Assembly (NCBI GenBank): GCA_002389645.1
Contig: DGQE01000004.1
Coordinates: 62,001-126,000, forward strand
Source of the DNA: Flavobacteriales bacterium UBA4422
Lineage (GTDB): Bacteria > Bacteroidota > Bacteroidia > Flavobacteriales_G > Salibacteraceae
Direction of reading: 5' to 3'
Length of the DNA: 64,000 nt
The notes below the pieces were generated by a model. That model worked only from the letters and a program-made list of their open reading frames with translations. It made no database searches and had not been told where the DNA came from. The position numbers were made by a program, and so were the translations under genes. Shown in pieces: positions 25,718-34,626 of the stretch; the stretch's first letter is position 1, and every line of letters starts with the position of its first letter.

Positions 25718-26779
25718 ATGCAGGTAAAAAGAAACATAAGGTCATTGAGCACCGAAGAAATCATTGCGTTTTTTGCTGAACACAATCAACCCAAATTTCG
25801 AGCATCGCAACTAGAGCAATGGCTATGGCAAAAGCAGGTCAAATCATTTGATGAAATGACCAATCTGCCAAAAGAAATTCGCCCCATACTCGAGGAACAC
25901 TTTATCATTACGGAGCTATCCATAGCAGACGAACAACTCAGCAACGATGGCACAGTAAAACTAGCTTTCAAGTTGTATGATGGAAAGGTTGTAGAAGGGG
26001 TGCTTATCCCTGTTAAAGATAGGATGACGGCATGCATATCGTCTCAAATAGGTTGCAGCTTGACATGTAAATTTTGCGCGACAGGAAAGCTGAAGCGAAT
26101 GAGAAACCTTGATCCGGATGAAATCTTTGATCAAGTAGTAGCGGTTAAAAACATTGCTCAGAAGTACTACCAAAAGCCCTTAACAAACATTGTTTATATG
26201 GGAATGGGAGAGCCGCTTTTAAACTACAAGAATGTAGTCACCTCAATAGACAGAATAACCAATGACATTGGTTTAGGGATGTCTCCTAAACGAATTACGG
26301 TTTCTACTGCTGGCATCTCAAAGATGATTGTGAAATTGGCAGAGGACAAAGTCAAGTTTAGATTAGCACTATCGCTTCATGCAGCCAATGACAAGAAACG
26401 AAGCGAGATCATGCCTATAAACGATCAGAACACGCTAGAAAGCTTAAGCGAGGCTCTTGACTTTTTTCACTCGCAAACTAAAAATCGTGTAACATTTGAG
26501 TATATTATTTTCCGAGACTTTAATGACACTTTAGAAGACGCTCAGGAGTTAGTGGAATTCCACAAAAAAGTGCCTGGAAGAGTAAATATTATAGAGTACA
26601 ACCCTATCGATGGCGGAGAGTTTGAACAAGCAGATGAGGCAAAAGTGGATGCCTTTGCAGCTCATTTAGAAAAGAATAAAGTCACAGTAAATATAAGGCG
26701 CAGCAGAGGCAAGGACATCGATGCTGCTTGCGGTCAATTAGCTAATAAGAATCAAGCAGCGGTTGAAACCCATTCATAA
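25718..26779 (+). CDS. rlmN: 23S rRNA (adenine(2503)-C(2))-methyltransferase RlmN
   Basis: Radical SAM enzyme that methylates C2 of A2503 in 23S rRNA and A37 in some tRNAs. 353 residues. The cluster-binding motif has Cys at 113, 117 and 120 (GCSLTCKFCATG), followed by GMGEPLLNY. The C-terminal Cys needed for the methyl-carrier mechanism is in DAACGQL, and the second mechanistic Cys is expected in the family at this place. The last 17 bases overlap the next gene. Confidence 0.97.
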   Translation: MQVKRNIRSLSTEEIIAFFAEHNQPKFRASQLEQWLWQKQVKSFDEMTNLPKEIRPILEEHFIITELSIADEQLSNDGTVKLAFKLYDGKVVEGVLIPVKDRMTACISSQIGCSLTCKFCATGKLKRMRNLDPDEIFDQVVAVKNIAQKYYQKPLTNIVYMGMGEPLLNYKNVVTSIDRITNDIGLGMSPKRITVSTAGISKMIVKLAEDKVKFRLALSLHAANDKKRSEIMPINDQNTLESLSEALDFFHSQTKNRVTFEYIIFRDFNDTLEDAQELVEFHKKVPGRVNIIEYNPIDGGEFEQADEAKVDAFAAHLEKNKVTVNIRRSRGKDIDAACGQLANKNQAAVETHS

Positions 26780-28253
26780 AATACTGCTCATTATAACAAT
26801 TTCGTGTTCTTTTCAATTCAGTAATGCGCAAAATGAACTCATTGATTGGAGCCCCACTTTGGAGGTTCCAAAATCTGAAGAGATTATCGATTACACACTT
26901 GTAGACGACACCATTCCAGCCCTCATTTCAAAGTACGGTGAAGCTATCATCATGCGGTCTTTCACAAAGCCTGCACAAGAATATCCACTTTTCATACGCA
27001 CTGAGCAAGACCCAAAACTGGAAGCGTTTAACCTAATAGATGACAAGCTGGTTACCTTAGTGAGTGAAAAATCAGAGGACCAATCAAACTTTAGTATCAT
27101 CACTTATCAACTTACTAGCCGACAGGCTGAGAAAATAGTTGAACAACCTATACACCCATCACAAAAACTCTCGCTAAACAACAGTCGGGAGTTGTTTTTT
27201 AGTGTTTCGAAAAATGCCAGCCACGTTCTTTTATGCCAGCAAAGTGCCTACGAGAAGCAATCCAAAACTGCGTTTTCAGTAATAACACATCACAATGATA
27301 AAATTGAACAGATATCTCTTCCAAGTGAATTTGAAGGGGATGATGTAACACTTCTAGGCGCAACCATTGATAATGCAGGCATCGTGTACTTCGCTACAGA
27401 GACAGGGATTAAACTAAATAGTCCTTTCCGGAAAAAATACTTGGTTTACAGCTATCATCCAGCTTCAAAAACATTAACTGAGTTCGATCTTACTTCCAAT
27501 GAATTCTTTATACTGGACCTAGTTGTTACAACCACTGATAAAGGTGCGGTAATCACTTGCCTTTATAGCACTGACCCATTAGAAGAAGATAAGTCTAGCG
27601 GTTACACATTCGTTAAACTACATGAAAATGGTCTTGAAATAGACAAACGCTTAGCGGGTAACTTTGATGAAAATATGGTTCGACTTTTTGGAGAAGACGA
27701 GAGTGAACTTAGAAGTATTAAAGACCTCTTCCTGAGTAAAACTATAGACGTAAACGATGATTATTGGCTAGTGATGGAAAAGCGCTATAAGAGCAGAGTT
27801 TGCACTGCTGACCCACATACTGGAATCATGACTTGCTCCGATCAGTATCACTTTAACGCTGTAGCGTTTGAAAACATTCTAAATCCTAATAAAACGGTCA
27901 CCATAGATAAGCGTCAAATTGACTATGACTCACCAAGTATTTTCACAAAACAGGCGATCACTCAGCACAATAACGACATTTTCATGTTTTACAATGACCA
28001 TTTCAAGAATTCGGATGGTTCACATGAACATACAATGAGCAACACCAACAGATCTGTACTTAGATTTGCAAAAATGAGCGGCAACTCCATATTAATGAGT
28101 GGTGTGGTCCAAAATAAGAGACAAACTGGCTTTGTATTTGTGTCTGCATTCGGGATTCCTCAGTATAAAAATTACTCTTTTTTGCTCTCGGCAGACGGAA
28201 AACTCTTTCGAGTTGGAAAATTAGATCTTAATCAGCTTAATGAGGCAAAATAG
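26763..28253 (+). CDS. Secreted protein of unknown function
   Basis: 496 residues. Signal peptide MKPIHKILLIITISCSFQFSNAQ, then no membrane segment or recognisable domain. The repeated short strands with charged turns suggest a beta-rich, possibly propeller-like fold, but I cannot assign a family. The start is TTG at 26763, inside the end of rlmN; an ATG start would remove the signal peptide, so TTG is preferred. Probably co-transcribed with rlmN. Confidence 0.68.
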   Translation: MKPIHKILLIITISCSFQFSNAQNELIDWSPTLEVPKSEEIIDYTLVDDTIPALISKYGEAIIMRSFTKPAQEYPLFIRTEQDPKLEAFNLIDDKLVTLVSEKSEDQSNFSIITYQLTSRQAEKIVEQPIHPSQKLSLNNSRELFFSVSKNASHVLLCQQSAYEKQSKTAFSVITHHNDKIEQISLPSEFEGDDVTLLGATIDNAGIVYFATETGIKLNSPFRKKYLVYSYHPASKTLTEFDLTSNEFFILDLVVTTTDKGAVITCLYSTDPLEEDKSSGYTFVKLHENGLEIDKRLAGNFDENMVRLFGEDESELRSIKDLFLSKTIDVNDDYWLVMEKRYKSRVCTADPHTGIMTCSDQYHFNAVAFENILNPNKTVTIDKRQIDYDSPSIFTKQAITQHNNDIFMFYNDHFKNSDGSHEHTMSNTNRSVLRFAKMSGNSILMSGVVQNKRQTGFVFVSAFGIPQYKNYSFLLSADGKLFRVGKLDLNQLNEAK

Positions 28254-28267
28254 GTATAGAATTAGTG

Positions 28268-28275
28268 TAAGTTTG
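28268..28275 (+). promoter_or_regulatory. -7 box of the polyprenyl synthase gene
   Basis: TAAGTTTG, a perfect TAnnTTTG, 23 bases before the GTG start at 28299. Confidence 0.45.
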
Positions 28276-28298
28276 GCCATCGATATCGAAAAAACTTA

Positions 28299-29273
28299 GT
28301 GACATCCATAGATAGCATAAAAGCACCCATCGCATCAGAGATGGTTACTTTCGAAGACAAGTTTCGGAAGTCAATGAAGAGTTCTGTGCCGTTACTTGAC
28401 AAAATCACACACTACATTGTAAAACGAAAAGGAAAGCAAATTAGACCAATGTTTGTTTTTCTGTCGGCTCAAGCCTTAGGAGGAATTTCCGAAAGCACTC
28501 ATAGAGGAGCTGCTTTGATTGAGTTACTGCATACAGCAACTCTTGTGCATGATGATGTGGTTGACGACTCTTTTGAGCGTAGAGGTTTCTTTTCGATCAA
28601 CGCCCTCTGGAAAAACAAAATTGCCGTACTTGTGGGTGACTACCTTCTGTCTAGAGGCCTTTTACTAGCAATTAAAAACAAAGAGTTTAAACAACTTGAA
28701 ATCGTTTCTACAGCCGTTGAGGGAATGAGCGAAGGTGAGTTACTACAAATTGAAGAGAGCAGAGGTGTAAACCTGAAAGAAGACGTCTATTTTGAAATCA
28801 TTCGTCAAAAAACAGCTACATTAATTGCTAGCTGCTGTGCATGCGGTGCTGCTTCAGCTGGAGCTGATGATGAAGTGATTGAAAAAATGAGGCAAATTGG
28901 AGAAAACATAGGTATTGCCTTTCAAATAAAAGATGACCTTTTCGATTATGGTATTGGTGGAAAGATAGGCAAGCCAACAGGTATTGACATCAAGGGAAAA
29001 AAAAGCACTTTACCTCTTATCTATGCGCTTAATAATGCTACAGGCAGCGATAAAAGACGAATTTTACGAATCGTAAAAAGAAAAAGCAAAAACAAAAAAG
29101 AGGTGGATCACGTGATCAATTATGTCTTGACATCAGGGGGCATAGAATATGCAGATAAGAAAATGAGAGATTATGCCTCAAAAGCAATAGCAGAAATACA
29201 ATCACTACCCGATAATGAGGCCAGAAACTCGCTCATTCAATTAGTTCAGTTCACAATTGACAGAGAAAAATAA
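28299..29273 (+). CDS. Polyprenyl synthetase family protein (long-chain trans-prenyl diphosphate synthase)
   Basis: Condenses isopentenyl diphosphate units to an all-trans chain, most likely the side chain of menaquinone. 324 residues. First Asp-rich motif HDDVVDDSFERRG near residue 84 and second IKDDLFDYG near 211 are intact, as is GKQIRPMFVFLSA near the N-terminus. Chain length is not readable with confidence; similarity in layout is to octaprenyl synthases. Start codon is GTG, followed by ACATCCATAG. Confidence 0.93.
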   Translation: MTSIDSIKAPIASEMVTFEDKFRKSMKSSVPLLDKITHYIVKRKGKQIRPMFVFLSAQALGGISESTHRGAALIELLHTATLVHDDVVDDSFERRGFFSINALWKNKIAVLVGDYLLSRGLLLAIKNKEFKQLEIVSTAVEGMSEGELLQIEESRGVNLKEDVYFEIIRQKTATLIASCCACGAASAGADDEVIEKMRQIGENIGIAFQIKDDLFDYGIGGKIGKPTGIDIKGKKSTLPLIYALNNATGSDKRRILRIVKRKSKNKKEVDHVINYVLTSGGIEYADKKMRDYASKAIAEIQSLPDNEARNSLIQLVQFTIDREK

Positions 29274-29289
29274 AGCCGAAATATTAGGC

Positions 29290-29297
29290 TAACTTTG
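29290..29297 (+). promoter_or_regulatory. -7 box of the small Cys-rich lipoprotein gene
   Basis: TAACTTTG, a perfect TAnnTTTG, 17 bases before the ATG at 29315. Confidence 0.48.
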
Positions 29298-29314
29298 AAG
29301 ACGACTCAACGTTT

Positions 29315-29542
29315 ATGAAAAAGACTCTATTTACACTCAGTATAATTGCTGTGTTTGGTTTATCTTCTTGTAACAATTGCTTAACCTGCAGTGGGTGCGA
29401 TGAAGGGGTGACGTTTATAAGCTCAGATGGCTCTGAATCAACAGAGGTTGAGGTTTGCGGAAATGATGCTGCAAGTAATGATGATTTCGATGCTGCGATT
29501 TCAGAGTATGAATCTTACGGCTGCACTTGCACCGAAATCTAA
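29315..29542 (+). CDS. Small Cys-rich lipoprotein
   Basis: 75 residues. Leader MKKTLFTLSIIAVFGLSSC with lipobox LSSC at residue 19, followed by NNCLTCSGCDEG and a C-terminal YGCTCTEI: seven Cys after the lipobox Cys, two of them in CxxC pairs, suggesting disulfides or a bound metal. Acidic. No family recognised. It has its own -7 box. Confidence 0.65.
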   Translation: MKKTLFTLSIIAVFGLSSCNNCLTCSGCDEGVTFISSDGSESTEVEVCGNDAASNDDFDAAISEYESYGCTCTEI

Positions 29543-29560
29543 ATCATTGCTTGAATACTT

Positions 29561-30745
29561 CTAAGAAAAGGCATTTTCTCCAGTAATATCCAAGCCTGTA
29601 ATAAGCAGGTGAATATCATGAGTGCCTTCATAGGTGATCACTGACTCTAGATTCATCATGTGACGCATAATTGGGTATTCACTTGTGATGCCCATTCCAC
29701 CAAAAATCTGTCGTGATTCTCGAGCGATATTTATGGCTATTTCAACGCTATTTCTCTTCGCCATGGAAATCTGTGATGAAGTCGCTTTTCCTTGATTTTT
29801 CAATTGTCCTAAACGAAAAACCATCAATTGTGCCTTGGTAATTTCAGTAACCATTTCGGCCAATTTCTTTTGCTGTAATTGAAACCCAGCAATTGGTTTT
29901 CCAAACTGCTGGCGCTCTTTCGAGTATCGCAAAGCGGCATCGTAGCAATCCATTGCAGCACCAATTGCGCCCCAACTTATTCCATAACGAGCAGAGTCCA
30001 GGCAACCCAATGGCGCTCCTAAACCAGACTTACCGGGTAAAATATTCTCTTTCGGCACTTTAACATTTGAAAAAACCAGTTCACCCGTATCTGAAGCTCT
30101 TAGCGACCATTTTCCATGCATGGTTGGTGTTGAGAAGCCTTCCATTCCGCGTTCAACGATCAAGCCATGAATTCGCCCTTCTTCATTTTTCGCCCAAACT
30201 ACTGCTATATCAGCAAATGGAGCATTCGAAATCCACATTTTAGCTCCATTCAAAATCACATGTTCACCTGCATCTTTGTAGTTTGAAACCATTCCTCCAG
30301 GATTACTGCCATGATCAGGTTCGGTCAATCCAAAGCAACCAATCATTTCTCCAGTTGCCAATTTTGGCAAATACTTTCGCTTTTGCTCTTCTGACCCATA
30401 TGCGTAAATGGGATACATCACCAACGAACTTTGAACTGATGCTGTAGACCGCAGCCCGCTATCGCCTCGCTCAAGCTCTTGCATGATCAAGCCATAAGAG
30501 ATTTGATCTAACCCTGGACCTCCATATTCTTCAGGAATATATGGCCCAAACGCTCCTATTTCCCCAAGGCCTTTGATTAAGTGTCTCGGAAATTCTGCTT
30601 TTTCATAAGCTTCTTCAATGATTGGAGAAACCTCTTTTTTAACCCACGATCTTGCCGTGTCACGAATGAGCTTTTGCTCTTCCGTTAATAAGTCATCTAT
30701 TTTGTAATAATCTACTCCCTGAAAACGGTCTTCGCGATTTGCCAT
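29561..30745 (-). CDS. Acyl-CoA dehydrogenase, glutaryl-CoA dehydrogenase-like
   Basis: FAD enzyme oxidising acyl-CoA thioesters, passing electrons to ETF. 394 residues, a typical length. Conserved: CFGLTEPDHGSNPGGM (FAD/substrate binding), KMWISNAPFADIAVV, and the catalytic Glu in ITYEGTHDIHLL near residue 373; the YEGTHDIH context is that of glutaryl-CoA dehydrogenases rather than straight-chain enzymes. If true it would act in lysine or tryptophan breakdown. Promoter-like TAACTTCG lies 22 bases upstream. Confidence 0.9.
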   Translation of the reverse strand: MANREDRFQGVDYYKIDDLLTEEQKLIRDTARSWVKKEVSPIIEEAYEKAEFPRHLIKGLGEIGAFGPYIPEEYGGPGLDQISYGLIMQELERGDSGLRSTASVQSSLVMYPIYAYGSEEQKRKYLPKLATGEMIGCFGLTEPDHGSNPGGMVSNYKDAGEHVILNGAKMWISNAPFADIAVVWAKNEEGRIHGLIVERGMEGFSTPTMHGKWSLRASDTGELVFSNVKVPKENILPGKSGLGAPLGCLDSARYGISWGAIGAAMDCYDAALRYSKERQQFGKPIAGFQLQQKKLAEMVTEITKAQLMVFRLGQLKNQGKATSSQISMAKRNSVEIAINIARESRQIFGGMGITSEYPIMRHMMNLESVITYEGTHDIHLLITGLDITGENAFS

Positions 30746-30767
30746 TGCTTCAAAAAAATTAATGGTA

Positions 30768-30775
30768 CGAAGTTA
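30768..30775 (-). promoter_or_regulatory. -7 box of the acyl-CoA dehydrogenase gene
   Basis: Minus strand TAACTTCG (TAnnTTCG form), 22 bases before the ATG at 30745. It lies back to back with the -7 box for the DUF4271 gene. Confidence 0.45.
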
Positions 30776-30810
30776 GAAGAATGTTCGCCCTATTTTGTTC
30801 ACTTTCAGAG

Positions 30811-30818
30811 TAGCTTTG
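30811..30818 (+). promoter_or_regulatory. -7 box of DUF4271-hemD
   Basis: TAGCTTTG, a perfect TAnnTTTG, ends 6 bases before the preferred ATG at 30825; this also argues against translation from further upstream. Confidence 0.5.
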
Positions 30819-30824
30819 CTAACA

Positions 30825-31490
30825 ATGAAATGGGTAGAAAATATAGCTGAAAACCATTCTGTTGAGTTTGTTGTTTTGACAATACTTCTTCTTATTCTGG
30901 GCTTTGTTCGGCAGAGTGAATACAGCAGAATTGCTCTTTTTCTGCGCTCCTTCAATAACTCCTCATTGGTAAGTCAGCAAGTGAGAGAGGAAAAGGCATT
31001 TAACCGAATTGCTATACCAATTTTCTTTCTTGTAGTGTTTATTATGGCTTTCTTCTTTGGTAAGGTTCTGCTTCATTTTAACTTGTTCGAAGACTGGAGC
31101 TTCCTGACAATGTTCTTTGCGTTATGTGCTCTAATAGCAATATTAGCCGGCATAAGAGCAGCGATTTACTTTTCATTAAGCAAACTATTTAGATTAAACT
31201 ATATCCACAGGATTCATACTTTTCACTGGCTCCTGAACAACTTCATCCTTGCGCTAATAATTCTTTCCATTAACATCTTATACACTTTTGGGCCAGAAAC
31301 CATATCTAACTCATTAATTTACATGGGCCTTCTTGGCATGATAGTGTTCTACCTAGCTCGGGCGGTTAAAATATTTACACTTTTCTTGACTGAGGGTCGC
31401 ATACCTCTCTTCTATAATGTTTTGTACCTTTGCGCGCTCGAATTTCTGCCACCGGTTTTGGTAATCACGGCAGTATTTAGGGTAGGATAA
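30825..31490 (+). CDS. DUF4271 membrane protein
   Basis: About 221 residues with roughly six membrane helices and the conserved FHWLLNNFILALIILS region. DUF4271 genes in Bacteroidota commonly lie directly before the uroporphyrinogen-III synthase gene, as here (21 bases apart); a role in haem precursor handling is a guess from context. I prefer the ATG at 30825, because the frame upstream has only a TTG at 30795 that lies before the -7 box. Confidence 0.83.
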   Translation: MKWVENIAENHSVEFVVLTILLLILGFVRQSEYSRIALFLRSFNNSSLVSQQVREEKAFNRIAIPIFFLVVFIMAFFFGKVLLHFNLFEDWSFLTMFFALCALIAILAGIRAAIYFSLSKLFRLNYIHRIHTFHWLLNNFILALIILSINILYTFGPETISNSLIYMGLLGMIVFYLARAVKIFTLFLTEGRIPLFYNVLYLCALEFLPPVLVITAVFRVG

Positions 31491-31511
31491 GGATAAAACC
31501 AAGATTGAAGT

Positions 31512-32279
31512 ATGAGCAGCGAAGCGACAGCGAAGAAGAAAATTAAGACAATTCTTGTAAGTCAACCAAAGCCTGAAAGTGAAAAGTCTCCCTATTTTGA
31601 TCTTGGCAAAAAGAATAAGCTCAAGATTGATTTTAGACCCTTTATTCACGTAGAAGGTCTCACCGCGCAAGAATTTAGAAAGCAGCGAATTCAAATTCTA
31701 GATCATACTGCTATCATCTTTACTTCTCGTAATGCGGTGGATCACTTTTTCAGGCTTGCCACTGAATCGAGAGTAACTGTGCCGGAAACAATGAAGTACT
31801 TCTGCATGTCAGAAGCAATAGCCTTTTATCTTCAGAAATATGTCGTTTACAGAAAGCGCAAAGTCTTTGTCGGAGAGCGTAAATTCTCAGATTTAATGCC
31901 TCTCATTAAGAAGCATATTAACGAACGCTACCTTTTGCCTTCAGCTGACAAGTTAAAAGAAGATATCACAAAGCAGCTTGAAGAGTCAGAGGCAAAGTTT
32001 ACGAGAGCAATTTTCTATCGCACAGTAATTAGCGATTTAAGCGATTTGGAAGAGGTGAAATACGACATGCTTGTATTTTTCAGCCCTAGCGGAATCAAAT
32101 CTTTGTTCCATAATTTCCCTGATTTTGTGCAAGGGGATACTCGAATTGCGGCTTTCGGTGCAACCACGCATAAGGCTATTGCCGATCACAATTTGAGGCT
32201 TGACTGCTCTGCTCCTACACCTGAATATCCGTCTATGACAGCCGCTATTCAGACATATGTGAGAGAACAACTCAAGTAA
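31512..32279 (+). CDS. hemD: Uroporphyrinogen-III synthase
   Basis: Closes and flips ring D of hydroxymethylbilane to uroporphyrinogen III, the branch point of haem and corrinoid synthesis. 255 residues, two-domain HemD fold: IIFTSRNAVDHFF in the first half, MLVFFSPSGIKSLF and AAFGATTHKAIADH in the second. Sequence is divergent from proteobacterial HemD, as is normal. The N-terminal Lys-rich MSSEATAKKKIKT is unusual but seen in relatives. Confidence 0.9.
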   Translation: MSSEATAKKKIKTILVSQPKPESEKSPYFDLGKKNKLKIDFRPFIHVEGLTAQEFRKQRIQILDHTAIIFTSRNAVDHFFRLATESRVTVPETMKYFCMSEAIAFYLQKYVVYRKRKVFVGERKFSDLMPLIKKHINERYLLPSADKLKEDITKQLEESEAKFTRAIFYRTVISDLSDLEEVKYDMLVFFSPSGIKSLFHNFPDFVQGDTRIAAFGATTHKAIADHNLRLDCSAPTPEYPSMTAAIQTYVREQLK

Positions 32280-32314
32280 TTACCGCTTCTTTTAAGCATC
32301 TTTGACCTTCAATT

Positions 32315-32710
32315 ATGAAGCTCAATTGCGCATTTCCCAAACGAAAGAAGCTCACTCATCAGAGGCGTTTTGATATTCTCTTTAAAAAGGGAAATAGAGA
32401 GTTTCATTACCCTATTCTAGCATTTTGGAGTTATGTTACCATAGACGAGCAGGTATCATTTCAAGCGGGATTTAGTGTGCCGAAAAAGCACTTTAAAAAG
32501 GCAAGTGATAGAAACCAAGTGAAGCGCTGGCTTAGAGAAGCCTTCAGAACTGAAAGCAAAAACTTGGAGACCGCCTTAATAGAAAAGAATATGCAAATAG
32601 CCCTCATATTCATTACGGTTAAAAACGATAACATTTCTTTTGACATTATAAAGCCTAAAATCAAGTTACTTTTGAGTGAAATCACCGAACAGGTATTGAA
32701 TGCTCAGTAA
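32315..32710 (+). CDS. rnpA: Ribonuclease P protein component
   Basis: Protein subunit that helps the RNase P RNA bind pre-tRNA 5' leaders. 131 residues, basic. The RNR-type signature is RNQVKRWLREAFR near residue 66, and the start region KRKKLTHQRRFDILFKKG is typical. The gene overlaps yidD by 11 bases, the usual order. CATCTTTG at 32297-32304, a variant of the -7 box, lies 10 bases before the ATG. Confidence 0.94.
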   Translation: MKLNCAFPKRKKLTHQRRFDILFKKGNREFHYPILAFWSYVTIDEQVSFQAGFSVPKKHFKKASDRNQVKRWLREAFRTESKNLETALIEKNMQIALIFITVKNDNISFDIIKPKIKLLLSEITEQVLNAQ

Positions 32711-32912
32711 ATTCTTCATCCTTTTAATTCGCTTTTATCAAGGAGCTATTTCTCCTTATTTCTCTGCAAATTGCAGATATGCTCCTACCTGTTCAGAATA
32801 TGGTGTGCAAGCTTTAAAAAAACATGGAGCATTTAAAGGCGGATGGTTAACACTAAAACGGTTCGGGTCCTGCCATCCTTGGGGTGGAAGTGGATATGAC
32901 CCCGTTCCATAA
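32700..32912 (+). CDS. yidD: Membrane protein insertion efficiency factor YidD
   Basis: 70 residues. Carries the complete YidD pattern: IRFYQGAISPYF, CRYAPTCSEYGVQAL and GCHPWGGSGYDPVP-type end (here SCHPWGGSGYDPVP). Amphipathic peripheral inner-membrane protein that assists YidC insertion. Overlaps rnpA by 11 bases. Confidence 0.95.
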   Translation: MLSKFFILLIRFYQGAISPYFSANCRYAPTCSEYGVQALKKHGAFKGGWLTLKRFGSCHPWGGSGYDPVP

Positions 32913-32921
32913 TTATATACT

Positions 32922-34601
32922 ATGAAGTTTTCTTTGATAAGAATCATCCTTATTTCAACTGTAGCTATTTCTAGTGTTCTTAGTTTCGGCTTTGTAGAGA
33001 GCTATTTTGAGTTGTCTAAAAATCTTGACATTTTCAGCTCTGTATATCGTGAAATCAATGTCAAATATGTTGAAGAGACTAATCCTGGCAAACTGATCAA
33101 GACAGGAATTGACGCTATGCTGTCGTCACTTGATCCTTATACAAATTACATTGCCGAGGCTGACATTGAAGACTATAAGTTCATGACCACGCATGAATAT
33201 GGTGGAATAGGAGCTTTAATTGGCACCCGTAATGGCGAAATCATGATTACGGAACCCTATGAAGAGTCCCCGGCAGCAAAGGCAGGAATTGTAGCTGGAG
33301 ATGTTATATTAAAGGTGGGTGATGTCGATGCAAAGGGCAAGAACTCAGGAGAGTTAAGTGAGTTACTTAAGGGAGAGTCTGGCACAGATGTCGAAGTCAC
33401 TCTGTACAGAAAGTCTATGGATGAGACCATTTCAACGACAATCACACGAGAAAAAATCAAACTCGATGATGTACCCTATTATGGGATGATTAATGATGAG
33501 GTTGGCTATATCAGTCTAAGAGGATTCACAAAAACTGCAAGTAGAGAAGTAAAAAAAGCATTTGAAGAGCTGAAGAAAGAAAAAGGAATGAAAAAACTGA
33601 TTCTAGATTTACGCGGAAATGGCGGAGGGCTCCTCAACGAATCAGTGAATATTGTGAATTTCTTTGTGCCTAAGGGCGAAAAAATTGTGGAAACGAAGGG
33701 TAAGTTAAAAGAGCACTACAGCTTGCACAGAGCCCTTAATTCTCCACTTGACTTAGAAATTCCTCTTGCCGTGCTCATTGATGAAGGTTCCGCATCTGCC
33801 TCGGAGATTGTTTCAGGAAGTTTACAAGATCTAGATAGAGCTGTGCTCATAGGTCAAAATAGCTTTGGAAAAGGGCTGGTGCAAACCACAACAGAGCTAT
33901 CCTACAACTCAATGCTAAAAATCACTATCGCTAAGTATTACATCCCCAGTGGACGTTGCATTCAAAGAATTGACTATGGAAAACGAGACGCTAAAGGCAA
34001 AGCTCTAAACGTTCCAGACTCCTTGATCATCATATTTGAAACTGCCAATGGAAGAGTTGTTAAAGACGGTGAAGGTATTACTCCAGACATAGAGGTTGAA
34101 GTCGAGCAATACAGTGCGCTTTTAGCCACTTTACTAAATAAAAACATCGTTTTTGATTTTGCCACACGTTACTATTTCGAGCACGACAGTATTGCTCCAC
34201 CAGAAAAGTTTAAGCTGGCTGATGAGGAGTTCGGACATTTTGTAGACTTCGCTTTAACCCATGATTTTGAGTACAAAACAGGCAGTACTGAAATGATGAA
34301 AGAACTGCGCGAAATGATCGAAGAAGATGAGTTTATGGAGGATGTTGAGTCTGAATTTATGGCTTTATCACAAAAACTGGAACGCAATAAGAGAGAAGAC
34401 TTGTATAAGTTTAGAGAAGAGATTCAAGTGATCCTTGAAAACGAAATAACAAGTCGATACTATTATTCACGCGGCAGAATTCGTGCATTTATGTCACATG
34501 ACCCTGAAGTGCAAAAAGCAGTCGATGTTTTGAGCAATAAACCCTACTACGACTCCGTTATAGATGGAACTTGCGAAGACTGCCTCACGAAAAAGGGCTA
34601 A
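32922..34601 (+). CDS. S41-family C-terminal processing peptidase
   Basis: Periplasmic serine protease that trims C-termini of envelope proteins. 559 residues: N-terminal signal/anchor helix (about 4-24), helical segment, PDZ domain (about 90-175, with ESPAAKAGIVAGDVILKVG), then the protease core with Ser in EGSASASEIVSG (about 288-299) and the general-base Lys in FGKGLVQT near residue 317. A long charged C-terminal helical region (from about 430) ends with the Cys pair CEDC. Located 9 bases after yidD, so probably co-transcribed with it. Confidence 0.92.
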   Translation: MKFSLIRIILISTVAISSVLSFGFVESYFELSKNLDIFSSVYREINVKYVEETNPGKLIKTGIDAMLSSLDPYTNYIAEADIEDYKFMTTHEYGGIGALIGTRNGEIMITEPYEESPAAKAGIVAGDVILKVGDVDAKGKNSGELSELLKGESGTDVEVTLYRKSMDETISTTITREKIKLDDVPYYGMINDEVGYISLRGFTKTASREVKKAFEELKKEKGMKKLILDLRGNGGGLLNESVNIVNFFVPKGEKIVETKGKLKEHYSLHRALNSPLDLEIPLAVLIDEGSASASEIVSGSLQDLDRAVLIGQNSFGKGLVQTTTELSYNSMLKITIAKYYIPSGRCIQRIDYGKRDAKGKALNVPDSLIIIFETANGRVVKDGEGITPDIEVEVEQYSALLATLLNKNIVFDFATRYYFEHDSIAPPEKFKLADEEFGHFVDFALTHDFEYKTGSTEMMKELREMIEEDEFMEDVESEFMALSQKLERNKREDLYKFREEIQVILENEITSRYYYSRGRIRAFMSHDPEVQKAVDVLSNKPYYDSVIDGTCEDCLTKKG

Positions 34602-34626
34602 CTTCACCTACTTTTTAAACAAACCT

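Noticed and set aside
31425..31432. Perfect TACCTTTG promoter box upstream of hemD
   Set aside because: It lies inside the DUF4271 coding region 80 bases before hemD without a -33 element; possible internal promoter but not supportable.
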